This document shows, piece by piece, positions 9,098-17,957 of a stretch of 64,000 bases of DNA. Below the pieces are notes generated by a model. The model was not told the DNA's origin, did no database searches, and saw nothing but the letters and a program-made list of their open reading frames with translations. A program made the position numbers and the translations under genes. Origin of the DNA: Pseudomonas spelaei (GTDB lineage Bacteria; Pseudomonadota; Gammaproteobacteria; Pseudomonadales; Pseudomonadaceae); the NCBI RefSeq assembly GCF_009724245.1, contig NZ_WNNK01000002.1:248001-312000 (forward strand). The letters run 5' to 3'. Within the stretch, counting starts at the first letter, position 1. Each line of letters opens with the position of its first letter.

Positions 9098-9468
9098 TCA
9101 AGGTACGCCAGCAAATTCTCGATCTTCTCCGGATCGCTGATCCCCCAGAAAATCATCCGGGTGCCACTCACGACTTTTTTCGGGGCCTCGATATAGGCCG
9201 CCAGTTTTTCCCGCGTCCACACGACACCCGAATTTTTCATCGCGTCCGAATACTGATAATCCGTGGTGGTCCCAGCCGGTCGCCCGATAATCCCATTGAG
9301 CTCTGGTCCAAAGCCGCCGCGGGCGTTAGCGCCGATGCTATGGCAGCCGCCGCAGGTTTTGCTGAACAGTTTCCCACCCGCCTCAGCATCACCGGCCGCC
9401 AATAACGGGGCGCTGGACAACCCCGCCATGAGCGTCAGGGCGCAGGTCAATAGAGCGGCATGTTTCAT
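9079..9468 (-). CDS. Small periplasmic class I cytochrome c
   Basis: A 129-residue protein with a cleavable signal peptide (MKHAALLTCALTLMAGLSSA) and a single haem site, TCGGCHSIG, where the CxxCH histidine is the proximal ligand. A Met in the SGTRMIFWG segment is the likely sixth ligand, as in cytochrome c2/c550-type carriers. The start at 9468 is preceded by GGGAG and begins the signal peptide; the longer frame to 9660 has no support. Known role of the family: soluble electron carrier in the periplasm. No dehydrogenase is adjacent, so the partner is unknown. It converges on phnX and is followed upstream by a GNAT gene on the same strand. Confidence 0.88.
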   Translation of the reverse strand: MKHAALLTCALTLMAGLSSAPLLAAGDAEAGGKLFSKTCGGCHSIGANARGGFGPELNGIIGRPAGTTTDYQYSDAMKNSGVVWTREKLAAYIEAPKKVVSGTRMIFWGISDPEKIENLLAYLETFQPH

Positions 9469-9514
9469 GGGTGACTCCCGATCAGGTAGTACTGGCAACA
9501 AAGTACCGCCGATT

Positions 9515-10036
9515 CTATCGCGATACGCGCCACACCATGGCGCAACGACTGCCCGGCGTAAAACCATGGCCATATTCATCACACAGAATTGCTGCCAGAC
9601 GCGGATCCGGCGTCGCCAACGAATCCTGCTCAAATCCCAGCCGCCGGTAGAAGGGAGCATTCCAGGGTACGTCGCAAAAGGTCGTCAAGGTGACGGCGCG
9701 CAGATGTCGTGACCGTGCTTCGTTCATCGCGGCCTCGATTAGTTGCCGCCCGGCGCCCTGACCTTGCAGGGCCTGCATGACGGACAGTTCATGGATGTGC
9801 AGGTCCTCGCCATACAGCTGCGCACTCAAGAATCCCTGGGGCTGATCATTAGCGTCGACCGCCACCCAGCAGGTAGACAGCATGATCAATTGAAGATGGC
9901 GATCAACGCTCATCACCTCAGCCTCGGCAAGCCAGCTCACCTCCTTGATGAGACGGAAGGTCAGCGCGGCCGAACGCTCAATCGCAGGCAGAAACGCGGC
10001 ATCATCGGGTGTGGCAAGGCGAATCACGACAGGCAT
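9515..10036 (-). CDS. GNAT-family N-acetyltransferase
   Basis: A 173-residue protein with the GNAT core: an N-terminal strand VVIRLATPDDAAFLPAIERS, the central strand IHELSVMQALQGQGAGRQL containing the acetyl-CoA pyrophosphate loop Q-x-x-G-x-G/A, and the C-terminal PFYRRLGFE motif. Known: the family moves an acetyl group from acetyl-CoA to an amine. The substrate cannot be predicted. The gene shares the strand of the small cytochrome c, with a 46-base gap and no clear functional link. Confidence 0.88.
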   Translation of the reverse strand: MPVVIRLATPDDAAFLPAIERSAALTFRLIKEVSWLAEAEVMSVDRHLQLIMLSTCWVAVDANDQPQGFLSAQLYGEDLHIHELSVMQALQGQGAGRQLIEAAMNEARSRHLRAVTLTTFCDVPWNAPFYRRLGFEQDSLATPDPRLAAILCDEYGHGFTPGSRCAMVWRVSR

Positions 10037-10224
10037 AGGGTGTGTGCGGTCTATCTTCGGGTGGCGACGCTATCCTGACGTATCCTGCATCGGGCCTGCA
10101 AGCCATGTTCCCCGTGGGTTGAAAGCCAGCCGAACGACCATCCATCCAATAAAAAACATTCAATCGAACCTATTCCATCATGCCCGACTCCACCCTACTG
10201 AACCCCGATGGTGGAGTAATGATC

Positions 10225-10590
10225 ATGGCTCAGCCATCGATTTTAGTGCTGGAAGACGACGAGATCATTCGCGCGTTGATGGTGGAGGTGCTGGAAGACT
10301 TCGGCGCGCACGTCACGTCCTTTCCCTCGGCGGACGAAGGGATGACCTTTCTGGAGCGCACGAGCGATCCGGTGGATTTGATTGTCAGCGATATCCAGAT
10401 GCCTGGTCTGCTCAATGGCTATGACTTGAGCAAGGTAGTTGCCCACCGCTGGCCCTCTTTGCCGGTGGTGCTGACCTCCGGTAACACGGCGATGGCCGCG
10501 CAATTGGGCAGCACCGTACGGTTCCTGCCCAAACCGTGGAGCGTCGAGGGTTTGCTTGATTACGTGCAGTCAGCGCTGACCCACCCTTGA
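10225..10590 (+). CDS. Single-domain response regulator (receiver only)
   Basis: The ATG at 10225 is preferred because GGAG lies 8 bases upstream; the ATG at 10219 is too close to it. The 121-residue product is one CheY-like receiver: ILVLEDDEIIRALM holds the acidic pocket, LIVSDIQMPG holds the phospho-acceptor Asp, VVLTSGN holds the Thr/Ser switch, and RFLPKPWS holds the Lys. There is no output domain. Such proteins act as phosphorelay shuttles or bind partner proteins. It converges with the histidine kinase operon downstream (15-base gap), but that kinase has its own regulator. Confidence 0.88.
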   Translation: MAQPSILVLEDDEIIRALMVEVLEDFGAHVTSFPSADEGMTFLERTSDPVDLIVSDIQMPGLLNGYDLSKVVAHRWPSLPVVLTSGNTAMAAQLGSTVRFLPKPWSVEGLLDYVQSALTHP

Positions 10591-10604
10591 TAACCTCGCG
10601 TGCC

Positions 10605-11927
10605 CTACACCGGTAATACCACCACCACTTCCAGCCCGCCGCCCTGGCGATCCGCCAGCGTCAGCGTGCCACCATGCTCCAGCACAATCGCCCGCGCCGT
10701 GGAAAGCCCCAGCCCAACCCCGCCGGTGCTTTTGTTGCGCGAGCCTTCCAGGCGGAAAAACGGCAGGAACACTTGCTCGTGAAAAGCCACGGGAATTCCA
10801 GGGCCTCGGTCCAGCACGCGAATGAGGACCTCACCCGCACGTTGGTGCAGTTCAATTTCGGGTGCATGCCCATAGTGAATGGCATTGTCCATCAAGTTGG
10901 TCATGACCCGCTTGAGCCCCAGAGGCCGGCCGAAGTACACCAGGCGCGGCGGCCCACTGAAGGTGATGTCGATAGACTGATCGCGATAGTCGTCCACTAA
11001 CGTCTGCAACAGTTCCGCCAGGTCCAGATGGGTGGCCTGTTCGAGGCGAGCGTCGTCGCGGAAGAACTCCAGCGCGGTGTTGATCATGGCCTGCATCTCA
11101 TCGACGTCACGGAACAGCTTCTGCTGCTGGTCGCGGTCTTCAATGAATTCCCCCCGTAATCTCAAGCGGGTCAAGGGCGCCCGCAGGTCGTGGGAAATTG
11201 CCGCGAGCATCTGCGTGCGGTCCTGGATGAAGTGTTGCAACTGGGCCTGCATGCCATTGAAAGCCAGGATCGCCTGACGAATTTCATGGGGGCCGACCGG
11301 TTCGATGGGCGGTGCCCGAAAGTCCGCACCAAAACGCCGGGCACCCAGGGCGAAATGCTCCAGAGGCCGGGCCAGGCGGCGAGTGGCAATCAACGTCACC
11401 AGCGCGGTGGAAATCAGTACCAGGACCAGCACGATCACACTGCGCGGCCCCTCGGCCAGGCCCCAACTGCGGGAGGGTGCGCTGAACATCAACCAGGAGC
11501 GGTCGGTCAGTTCCACCAGCAAAGCGTAGTGCCCGCCGGGACCTGGCCAGTCGTCCGGCTCAAAGCCTTCCACTCGCCGTTGTGGCCACGTGAGCGAATG
11601 CCCGAACACCTCTTCACTGGAGTGGAAAGCCTTGTCCCTGGCGGGAGGCAGCCCGAAACGCTCACGATTGGGTGACCAACTCACGCTGAAACTGTCATCT
11701 GCGGCTGACTGAGCCAAGCTGGAACGCTGGACCGGATCTGCCGCTTCGACCACTCGAACGATCACCGCCAACTTGTCTAACAAACCGGTTTCACTCAGGG
11801 GCGGCCGCGCCCATACGCCTGCCAACTGAGCGAACAACGCGTTAAAGGCCAGGGCCGTGAGCATGGCGATCAGGATGGTCAGGGCAATCCAGCGGGCTAC
11901 CGTGTCCCGGGGGCGACGGCCCATCAT
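10605..11927 (-). CDS. Membrane sensor histidine kinase
   Basis: A 440-residue EnvZ-like kinase. Helix 1 is near residues 13-35, a periplasmic sensor spans about 36-160, helix 2 about 162-182, then a HAMP segment (RRLARPLEHFALGARRFG). The phospho-accepting His246 sits in ISHDLRAPLTRLR. The ATPase domain has the N box NLMDNAIHYG, the G1 box DRGPGIP and the G2 box GGVGLGLSTA. Its start overlaps the end of the response-regulator gene by four bases (ATGA), so the pair is co-translated. The signal is unknown. Its partner is the OmpR-type regulator at 11924-12634. Confidence 0.93.
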   Translation of the reverse strand: MMGRRPRDTVARWIALTILIAMLTALAFNALFAQLAGVWARPPLSETGLLDKLAVIVRVVEAADPVQRSSLAQSAADDSFSVSWSPNRERFGLPPARDKAFHSSEEVFGHSLTWPQRRVEGFEPDDWPGPGGHYALLVELTDRSWLMFSAPSRSWGLAEGPRSVIVLVLVLISTALVTLIATRRLARPLEHFALGARRFGADFRAPPIEPVGPHEIRQAILAFNGMQAQLQHFIQDRTQMLAAISHDLRAPLTRLRLRGEFIEDRDQQQKLFRDVDEMQAMINTALEFFRDDARLEQATHLDLAELLQTLVDDYRDQSIDITFSGPPRLVYFGRPLGLKRVMTNLMDNAIHYGHAPEIELHQRAGEVLIRVLDRGPGIPVAFHEQVFLPFFRLEGSRNKSTGGVGLGLSTARAIVLEHGGTLTLADRQGGGLEVVVVLPV

Positions 11928-12634
11928 GAGCGGGTCACGCTGACGGTGAACTGGTAACCGCCATTGCGCACGGTACGAATCATCGCCGGGCGCTTGGTGT
12001 CGTACTCCAGCTTGCGCCGCAGACGGCTGACCTGGACGTCGATGCTGCGGTCGAAGGCGTCGTGACGGTTGCCACGTGCCAGGTTCAACAACTGCTCACG
12101 GGTCAGTACCCGCTGCGGGTTTTCGACAAACACCAACAACAGGTCGAATTCACCGGACGACAGCGGAATCATCACCTGATCCGGCGAGCGCAGCTCACGA
12201 CGGGTCAGGTCCAGTTGCCAGCCGTCGAAGCGGATCAACGGTCGCATGGCATCGCCCACGGGCGGGTGGTTTTCACCCGCGCGACGTAACACCGCGCGCA
12301 CCCGGGCCAGCAGTTCGCGGGCGTCGAAGGGTTTGCTCAGGTAATCATCGGCGCCCATTTCAAGGCCCACCACCCGGTCACTGAGCTCGCCCATGGCGGT
12401 CAGCATGATCACCGGGGTCGCGTATTGCTGGCGCAGGCGCTGGCACAGCAGCAGGCCGTTATCCCCCGGCAGCATCAGGTCGAGAATAATCAGGTCCGCA
12501 GGCTGGCGCTCCATGGCCGCCCACAGGTCGGTACCGCTGGCGGCGGTTTCGACCGTATAGCCATGTTGCAGGAAGAATTTCTTCAGCAGCGCGAGGACTT
12601 CAAGGTCATCGTCGACAATTAAAAGGTTGCTCAC
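11924..12634 (-). CDS. OmpR-family response regulator
   Basis: A 236-residue regulator with a receiver domain (LLIVDDDLEV acidic pocket, IILDLMLPGDNG phospho-Asp, DDYLSKPF Lys) and a C-terminal winged helix (LSSGEFDLLLVFVENPQRVL, then SIDVQVSRLRRKLE and VRNGGYQF). It is the first gene of a two-gene operon with the histidine kinase. Its own start region faces mlaA divergently across about 164 bases. The target genes cannot be told from the sequence. Confidence 0.93.
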   Translation of the reverse strand: MSNLLIVDDDLEVLALLKKFFLQHGYTVETAASGTDLWAAMERQPADLIILDLMLPGDNGLLLCQRLRQQYATPVIMLTAMGELSDRVVGLEMGADDYLSKPFDARELLARVRAVLRRAGENHPPVGDAMRPLIRFDGWQLDLTRRELRSPDQVMIPLSSGEFDLLLVFVENPQRVLTREQLLNLARGNRHDAFDRSIDVQVSRLRRKLEYDTKRPAMIRTVRNGGYQFTVSVTRS

Positions 12635-12798
12635 CGGTGCGCATCACTTGGGGTTGTAGGGCCGCTATCTAAAACCATTCGGCGCGGCCCGTCATATATT
12701 TCAACCGTGCAACAAAGCGTCAAGGGCGTAATAAAGCAGACATCTTTGCGCAAGCCGCGAATGCCAGCATCGGCCTCCCTTTTTCGGAGACCGTACTA

Positions 12799-13587
12799 AT
12801 GCACTCGCTGACGTATTCCCCACGCCTGGCCCGCCAGGCCGCGTTGCTATTGACCCTGTCTTACCTGGCGGGTTGCACGAGCCCGGCCCCGGTGGCGAGT
12901 ACAACCCGTTGTGCGCAGGTTTCCTATCCGGTATATGACCCTGCCGAGCCGGTCAACCGGGGCGTGTTCGTCTTCAACCGGGCCGTGGATGACTATGCCC
13001 TGGCCCCTGTAGCCCGTGGATATCGTTATCTGCCGGATTTTTTCCAGAAGGGTGTGCATAACTTCGCCAGCAACTTCAGCGAGCCCAAGGTGTTTATCAA
13101 CGATCTGTTGCAGGGCAACCCGCGACGTTCGGTCAATACCCTGGGGAGATTCGCCGTGAACACCACGGTGGGGATCATCGGTTTGATTGATGTCTCCGAC
13201 CCGCTGGGCATTCCCCGTCACACTTCCGATTTCGGCCAGACCTTCGGCGTCTGGGGCATCGGCAACGGGCCAATCGTCGAATTGCCGCTGCTGGGCACCG
13301 GCAACAGCCGCGATTCGGTGGGCAAGGTGTTGAACTTGCTGGTATCGCCGCTGGGAAACAGCGACACCGTGAAGACCCTGAACACCGTCAGCCTGGTGGG
13401 TGGCACGGTAGATACCCGGGCATCTTTGCTGCCGCTGACTGACAGCCTGCAACAGTTACCGGATTATTACAGCGCACTGCGCAACGTCGTAGCTGAACAC
13501 CGCGCCGCTTATGTGCTGGAAGGCAAGCAAGGGCTTACGACACCCCAGGCAAACCATTGCGCGAAGGAGACTGAGGATGATCTCTGA
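12799..13587 (+). CDS. mlaA: MlaA/VacJ-family outer-membrane lipoprotein
   Basis: A 262-residue lipoprotein with a signal peptide ending in the lipobox LAGC. The MlaA core follows: YDPAEPVNRGVFVFNRAVD, then FINDLLQGNPRRSVNTLGRF, GIIGLIDVSDPLGIPRH and DFGQTFGVWGIGNGPIVELP. Known: MlaA sits in the outer membrane next to porins and removes phospholipids mislocalised to the outer leaflet, passing them to MlaC. GGAG lies upstream of the chosen ATG. The end overlaps a small unknown gene. No mlaBCDEF genes are nearby, which is the usual arrangement in pseudomonads. Confidence 0.93.
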   Translation: MHSLTYSPRLARQAALLLTLSYLAGCTSPAPVASTTRCAQVSYPVYDPAEPVNRGVFVFNRAVDDYALAPVARGYRYLPDFFQKGVHNFASNFSEPKVFINDLLQGNPRRSVNTLGRFAVNTTVGIIGLIDVSDPLGIPRHTSDFGQTFGVWGIGNGPIVELPLLGTGNSRDSVGKVLNLLVSPLGNSDTVKTLNTVSLVGGTVDTRASLLPLTDSLQQLPDYYSALRNVVAEHRAAYVLEGKQGLTTPQANHCAKETEDDL

Positions 13588-13855
13588 ACCCGGCTCACTG
13601 CTCCTGCAACATCATGTGCGCAAACGCGGCACCCACGCCTTGCTGTGCCGTGAAACCCGCCTGCACCTTTCCTCGGACCAGAATCGACTGGTGCTCAGTC
13701 GGTACATGGAACAGTACAGCCCACAGGGTGTGCGCTGGGTCGAGCGTCAGTACAGCGTCGCGCTGGAGGACGTATTGCGCTGGCTGATTGACCAGGGAGA
13801 GACCTCGGCTACCGCGATAAGCAACCGTTCCGACGCCCGGCGTCTAGCGTCATAA
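13577..13855 (+). CDS. Small protein of unknown function downstream of mlaA
   Basis: The ATG at 13577 overlaps the end of mlaA by 11 bases and is preceded by GAAGGAG and GAGG. The 92-residue product is soluble, basic and without a signal peptide. I see no known domain. The overlap implies translational coupling to mlaA. The C-terminal part, ALEDVLRWLIDQGETSATAI, looks helical. Confidence 0.6.
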   Translation: MISEPGSLLLQHHVRKRGTHALLCRETRLHLSSDQNRLVLSRYMEQYSPQGVRWVERQYSVALEDVLRWLIDQGETSATAISNRSDARRLAS

Positions 13856-13994
13856 TTTGACGCGAGGCGTTTATAGCTCGGCCCTCCTCCCCCTCTGTAA
13901 GTTCACGCTTTTGCTTCATGGAGCCGCTTAACAAAACACTGACATCCCCTGCGCTACTCTTGTTGACCACTCCTTGCACAGAGCCACTTCCTGT

Positions 13995-15905
13995 ATGTCT
14001 CAACCCGACACACTGCCCGCCGTGCTTGCCGGCCCACTGCTGCGCCGCCTGGAACCCGGGCGTCTGGTGCTGTGGCTGGTAGGGTCTCGGGCGCTGGCGT
14101 TGACCCTGAGGCTGCAACTGCCTGAACAGGCGCTCGATATCGAACTGGACGCTACGCTCTGCCAAGTGGTTCCCGTCGGGCGCCAAGCCTTTATCCACCT
14201 GATCGACGTGGCGTTCGCCGATGCCCTGCCCCAGGACGTGAGCATCGGCTATGACCTGCTGATCACCGAAGCCCACGGGCGCTCATCCGGCATCGCCCAA
14301 TGGGCGCCGCACCTGCTCTACGCAAATGCGCAAACTCCCAATTTTGTCCTGTACAGTCACATTCACCAACTGATGCACGGTTCCTGCCGTAAACCACACC
14401 ACCCCGCTGCCGAAGGTTTGTTGTGCGTGGACCGCTTGTTGGGCGAAGCCCGCACGCCGGCTGAACGTCCGGCTTTATTGATAATGAGCGGCGATCAGGT
14501 CTATGCCGATGACGTGGCGGGGCCGATGCTGCGGGCCCTTCACCACTTGATCGAGCGTCTTGGCCTGTTCGACGAACATCTGGACGGTGCCGTCGTGGAC
14601 GACAGCACCAAACTCTACGAGCACCCGGCCAGTTACTACCATCGCGCCGACCTGCTCCCCGCCCTGAAGCACAATGAAACCCTGCGCGAGCGATTTTTCG
14701 GTGGCGTGAAAAAACCGATCTTCACCAGCAGTAGCGCGGACAATCATCTGGTGACCTTTGCCGAAGTGATGGCCATGTACCTGCTGGTGTGGTCGCCAAC
14801 GCCCTGGGCCCTCATCACGCCACAAGCGCCGCAACTGACGCCCGAAGAACAGGCGCGTTATGCCCGCGAGCAAGTGCAGATCGATACATTCCGCGACGGC
14901 CTGAACGGCGTGTCCAGGGTATTGGCTCACCTGCCTTGCCTGATGATCTTCGACGATCACGACATCACCGACGACTGGAACCTCAGCGCACAATGGGAAG
15001 AAACCGCCTACGGCCACCCCTTCTCCAAGCGCATTATCGGCAACGCTTTGCTGGCCTATATGCTGTGCCAGGGCTGGGGCAATAACCCGGATGCCTTCAA
15101 GGAAGTGCTAAGCCGGACCTGCGCTCTCACCGCACAGGTTCGCGATAACTACCTGGACGCTCACGCCCAGGACCAACTGATTGATGAGCTGCTGAAGTTC
15201 CAGCAATGGCATTACGTACTGCCCACCACCCCGGCGCTGGTGGTACTCGACACCCGCACCCGGCGCTGGCGCAGCGAGTTCAACCTCAAGCAACCGTCCG
15301 GCCTGCTGGACTGGGAGGCCCTGAGTGAGTTGCAACAAGAACTGCTGGACCACCCTTCGGCGATCATCGTTTCACCAGCCCCGGTGTTTGGGGTGAAGCT
15401 GATCGAGACGGTGCAAAAAGCCTTCAGCTGGTGCGGCTACCCGCTGCTGGTGGATGCCGAAAACTGGATGGCCCATCGCGGCGCCGCCCAGGTGATCCTG
15501 AATATTTTTCGGCACTCGCGCACGCCGGGCAACTACGTGATCCTGTCGGGTGACGTGCACTACTCATTCGTCTACGAAGTGTTGATCCGCCACCGCAACG
15601 CCGGACCAAAGATCTGGCAGATCACCAGCAGTGGCATCAAGAACGAATTCCCCAGACGCTTGCTGGACTGGTTCGACCGCCTCAACCGCTGGCTCTACTC
15701 GCCCCGCTCGCCCTTGAACTGGCTGACCCGGCGCCGGCCCATGCAAGTGGTGCCACATATTCCGGAACACGCTCGGGCGGGTGAACGGTTGTGGAATTCG
15801 GCAGGAGTCGGCCAAGTGTTTTTCAATGAGCAGGGGCAGCCAGAGGCGATCTATCAACATAACGCCGATGGAACGCCTCGGACGAAGATGGAAGCACCGC
15901 AGTAA
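13995..15905 (+). CDS. PhoD-like metallophosphatase
   Basis: The ATG at 13995 gives 636 residues; a TTG seven codons earlier is less likely. Metallophosphoesterase blocks are seen in order: LLIMSGDQVYADDVAGP, CLMIFDDHDITDDWNL and YVILSGDVHYSFVYEV, which supply the Asp, Asn/Asp and His ligands of the metal centre. The N-terminal 130 residues form a beta-rich domain typical of this branch. No Tat or Sec signal is visible, unlike secreted PhoD, so it is probably cytoplasmic. Known: the family hydrolyses phosphodiesters or phosphomonoesters; the substrate of this long form is not known to me. It stands alone, with a toxin-antitoxin pair downstream. Confidence 0.82.
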   Translation: MSQPDTLPAVLAGPLLRRLEPGRLVLWLVGSRALALTLRLQLPEQALDIELDATLCQVVPVGRQAFIHLIDVAFADALPQDVSIGYDLLITEAHGRSSGIAQWAPHLLYANAQTPNFVLYSHIHQLMHGSCRKPHHPAAEGLLCVDRLLGEARTPAERPALLIMSGDQVYADDVAGPMLRALHHLIERLGLFDEHLDGAVVDDSTKLYEHPASYYHRADLLPALKHNETLRERFFGGVKKPIFTSSSADNHLVTFAEVMAMYLLVWSPTPWALITPQAPQLTPEEQARYAREQVQIDTFRDGLNGVSRVLAHLPCLMIFDDHDITDDWNLSAQWEETAYGHPFSKRIIGNALLAYMLCQGWGNNPDAFKEVLSRTCALTAQVRDNYLDAHAQDQLIDELLKFQQWHYVLPTTPALVVLDTRTRRWRSEFNLKQPSGLLDWEALSELQQELLDHPSAIIVSPAPVFGVKLIETVQKAFSWCGYPLLVDAENWMAHRGAAQVILNIFRHSRTPGNYVILSGDVHYSFVYEVLIRHRNAGPKIWQITSSGIKNEFPRRLLDWFDRLNRWLYSPRSPLNWLTRRRPMQVVPHIPEHARAGERLWNSAGVGQVFFNEQGQPEAIYQHNADGTPRTKMEAPQ

Positions 15906-16066
15906 GCTTTCCTACCCCTGCTCTGCCAGCTTCCCGCGCCCTCTCCGGAAACCACTGAATACCCGGTTTTCAGCGCCATTTTTGGCAACATTTCAATCCC
16001 CACCGTTGACAGAACAACGTGCGAATCTCTGGCCGCTTTTTGCGAAACGGCCTCACTCATCGCCGA

Positions 16067-16094
16067 TTGTCAGATGAACCTTTTTTGGTACACT
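16067..16094 (+). promoter_or_regulatory. Sigma-70 promoter of the toxin-antitoxin pair
   Basis: TTGTCA (16067-16072) and TACACT (16089-16094) are separated by 16 bases, a good sigma-70 match. Transcription would begin near 16100, at or next to the GTG proposed as toxin start. So the toxin message is either leaderless or starts at the TTG at 16118. Confidence 0.6.
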
Positions 16095-16099
16095 CGCCT

Positions 16100-16441
16100 G
16101 TGAACGATATCTGTCTTGTCTTGAACGTACGCTTCTTTTGCACTGACGCGGGGAACGAGCCCGTTCGTGACTGGTTGATGGAACTGCCACGGGATTCGAG
16201 AAGACTCATCGGCACGGACATCAAGACTGTCCAGTTCGGCTGGCCGTTAGGGATGCCATTGGTGCGCAAGCTTGAGGACCGGCTCTGGGAGGTTCGGACA
16301 GATCTGGGTAACAACATCGCTCGAGTGATATTCACACTGGTTGACTGCGACATGGTGCTACTCCACGGGTTCGTCAAGAAGAGTCAAAAAACACCAATGG
16401 CCGAGCTGTACACCGCCAGGCAACGCAAGGCCAGACTATGA
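16100..16441 (+). CDS. HigB/Gp49-like (RelE-fold) toxin
   Basis: The product resembles the phage-derived Gp49/HigB family: NVRFFCTDAGNEPVRDWL at the start, then PLVRKLEDRLWEVRTDL, ARVIFTLVDCDMVLLHGF and KKSQKTP at the end. Known: such toxins are ribosome-dependent mRNA endonucleases neutralised by an XRE-type antitoxin encoded downstream. The start is uncertain: GTG at 16100 gives 113 residues, TTG at 16118 gives 107, and neither has a strong ribosome site. An antitoxin gene begins 11 bases after the stop. The toxin-first order is typical of higBA pairs. Confidence 0.85.
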   Translation: MNDICLVLNVRFFCTDAGNEPVRDWLMELPRDSRRLIGTDIKTVQFGWPLGMPLVRKLEDRLWEVRTDLGNNIARVIFTLVDCDMVLLHGFVKKSQKTPMAELYTARQRKARL

Positions 16442-16451
16442 GGCATACATC

Positions 16452-16757
16452 ATGAACAACCCTATCGGCTCCGACTTTGACGACTTTCTTGATGAACAGG
16501 GGCTCATTGAAGAGGTTTCCGCCGCAGCCTTGAAACGTGTCATCGCCTGGCAATTGGCCGAAGCGATGAAAGCCCAACGAATCAGCAAGAAAGCACTGGC
16601 AGAGCGCATGCACACCAGCCGTACTGCCGTGGACAGAGCGCTGGATCAAAATGATGCCGGCATGACCCTGGCCACCCTGACAAGTGCTGCCCGGGCATTG
16701 GGGCAACGCGTTGAAGTACGGCTGGTGCCGAATCTCCATGCTACGCGAGTGATATAG
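16452..16757 (+). CDS. HigA-like XRE-family antitoxin
   Basis: A 101-residue protein with a central helix-turn-helix: AMKAQRISKKALAERMHTSR, then TAVDRALDQNDAGMTLATLT. It begins 11 bases after the toxin stop; the longer frame overlaps the toxin and is not supported. Known: HigA-type antitoxins bind the toxin and repress the shared promoter. The acidic N-terminal tail (DFDDFLDEQGLIEEV) probably makes the toxin contact (inference). Confidence 0.88.
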   Translation: MNNPIGSDFDDFLDEQGLIEEVSAAALKRVIAWQLAEAMKAQRISKKALAERMHTSRTAVDRALDQNDAGMTLATLTSAARALGQRVEVRLVPNLHATRVI

Positions 16758-16910
16758 CCTGAAACAGTGAGCACGGATGCCCGCAATAGTGGCTCATAGC
16801 CACACCCTTCTAACCCAAAAAGCCCCGTTGTACAGTACGTCCAGCCACGGAGTATCGGCGTTAACACTTGACTGGCCATTTCGAGCCAGCCCCTCGCAGG
16901 GAGCGCGCAG

Positions 16911-17924
16911 ATGTGCGATACATCCGATATCGGACCCTTGAACAATAATTTTTCCGACCTGAACGCCGACATGTTGCATGCCGTCATGGAGTTGGTCAGT
17001 GATGGCATCTGGGACTGGAACGCCAATACCGGATTTGTCTATCGCAACCCAGGTTGGTACGAGATGCTCGGATACGCCAACCACTCCCTGGAAAACAGCG
17101 TCTTCACTTGGGAAAACGTCATTCATCCCGACGACTACCCGCAGGTGATGAAGGTGTTTGATGACTACCTCCACCATCGCACAGCCCACTATCAAGCCGA
17201 ATACCGCTGCCGCAAGAAAGACGGCACCTTCCTGTGGATTGAAGACCGAGGCTACGTGATTACGCGTAATGCCGATGACAGCGTGGCGCGAATGATCGGT
17301 GCACACCGCAATATTCAGGCGCGCAAACACTCTATCGAACAGCTTGAACGCCGCAATAAATCACTGGAAGCCCTGGTGGCCGAGCGCACCCTTGAGCTGT
17401 CTCGGGTCAATCAGCAGCTTCAACTGCAACTGAACGAAAACCGCTCCCTTGCCGAGAGCGATGCTCTCACCCATATCGCCAATCGGTACCGCCTGGAGAA
17501 AGTACTGCTGGAAGAGTGTGAGCGCGCGCAGCGATTCCGCCTGCCCCTGTCGGTGATTGCGATGGATATCGATGACTTCAAGCCGATCAATGATCGGCAC
17601 GGCCATGCGGTAGGCGATGAGACACTGGTGCGGGTGGTGGAATGCCTTGCAGCCTGCGTGCGCCACGGCGATTTGCTGGCCCGTTGGGGCGGTGATGAGT
17701 TCATGGTCGTCCTGCCCAAAAGCACCCTGGAAACGGCAAAAGCCCTGGCGGAGCGCATGCGCCAGGCGCTGAGAAACCTGCCAAGCGTGGGCGAATTCAA
17801 GGTGACCCTGAGCCTGGGAGTCGTGCAACGCGTCAATGACGAGTCGCCCACCCGCCTGATGGCCCGGGCGGACCAGGCGCTGTACCGCTCCAAGGCGGCG
17901 GGAAAAGACGGGGTCTCGGAGTGA
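16911..17924 (+). CDS. PAS-GGDEF diguanylate cyclase
   Basis: A 337-residue soluble protein. A PAS fold covers residues 20-140 (DGIWDWNANTGFVYRNPGWY, then IHPDDYPQVM and a PAC tail ending at GAHRNIQARKHS), a coiled coil covers about 143-185, and the GGDEF domain covers 185-335. The active-site WGGDEF is intact, and an RHGD product-binding I-site lies exactly five residues before it, so both c-di-GMP synthesis and feedback inhibition are expected. No membrane segment or EAL domain is present. It stands alone; GGGAG precedes the ATG. Confidence 0.93.
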   Translation: MCDTSDIGPLNNNFSDLNADMLHAVMELVSDGIWDWNANTGFVYRNPGWYEMLGYANHSLENSVFTWENVIHPDDYPQVMKVFDDYLHHRTAHYQAEYRCRKKDGTFLWIEDRGYVITRNADDSVARMIGAHRNIQARKHSIEQLERRNKSLEALVAERTLELSRVNQQLQLQLNENRSLAESDALTHIANRYRLEKVLLEECERAQRFRLPLSVIAMDIDDFKPINDRHGHAVGDETLVRVVECLAACVRHGDLLARWGGDEFMVVLPKSTLETAKALAERMRQALRNLPSVGEFKVTLSLGVVQRVNDESPTRLMARADQALYRSKAAGKDGVSE

Positions 17925-17927
17925 CGC

Positions 17928-17949
17928 AGGAGCGAGCAAGCCCGCTCCT
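17928..17949. terminator. Hairpin between the convergent cyclase and aapJ genes
   Basis: GGAGCG (17929-17934) pairs with CGCTCC (17943-17948), flanked by A and TTT. It also resembles a short REP unit (GAGCGAGCAAGC). It lies between two converging genes 33 bases apart. Confidence 0.55.
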
Positions 17950-17957
17950 TTCACCGT

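Noticed and set aside
16100..16757. Prophage remnant
   Set aside because: The toxin resembles phage Gp49, but only a two-gene toxin-antitoxin module is present and no other phage gene is near.
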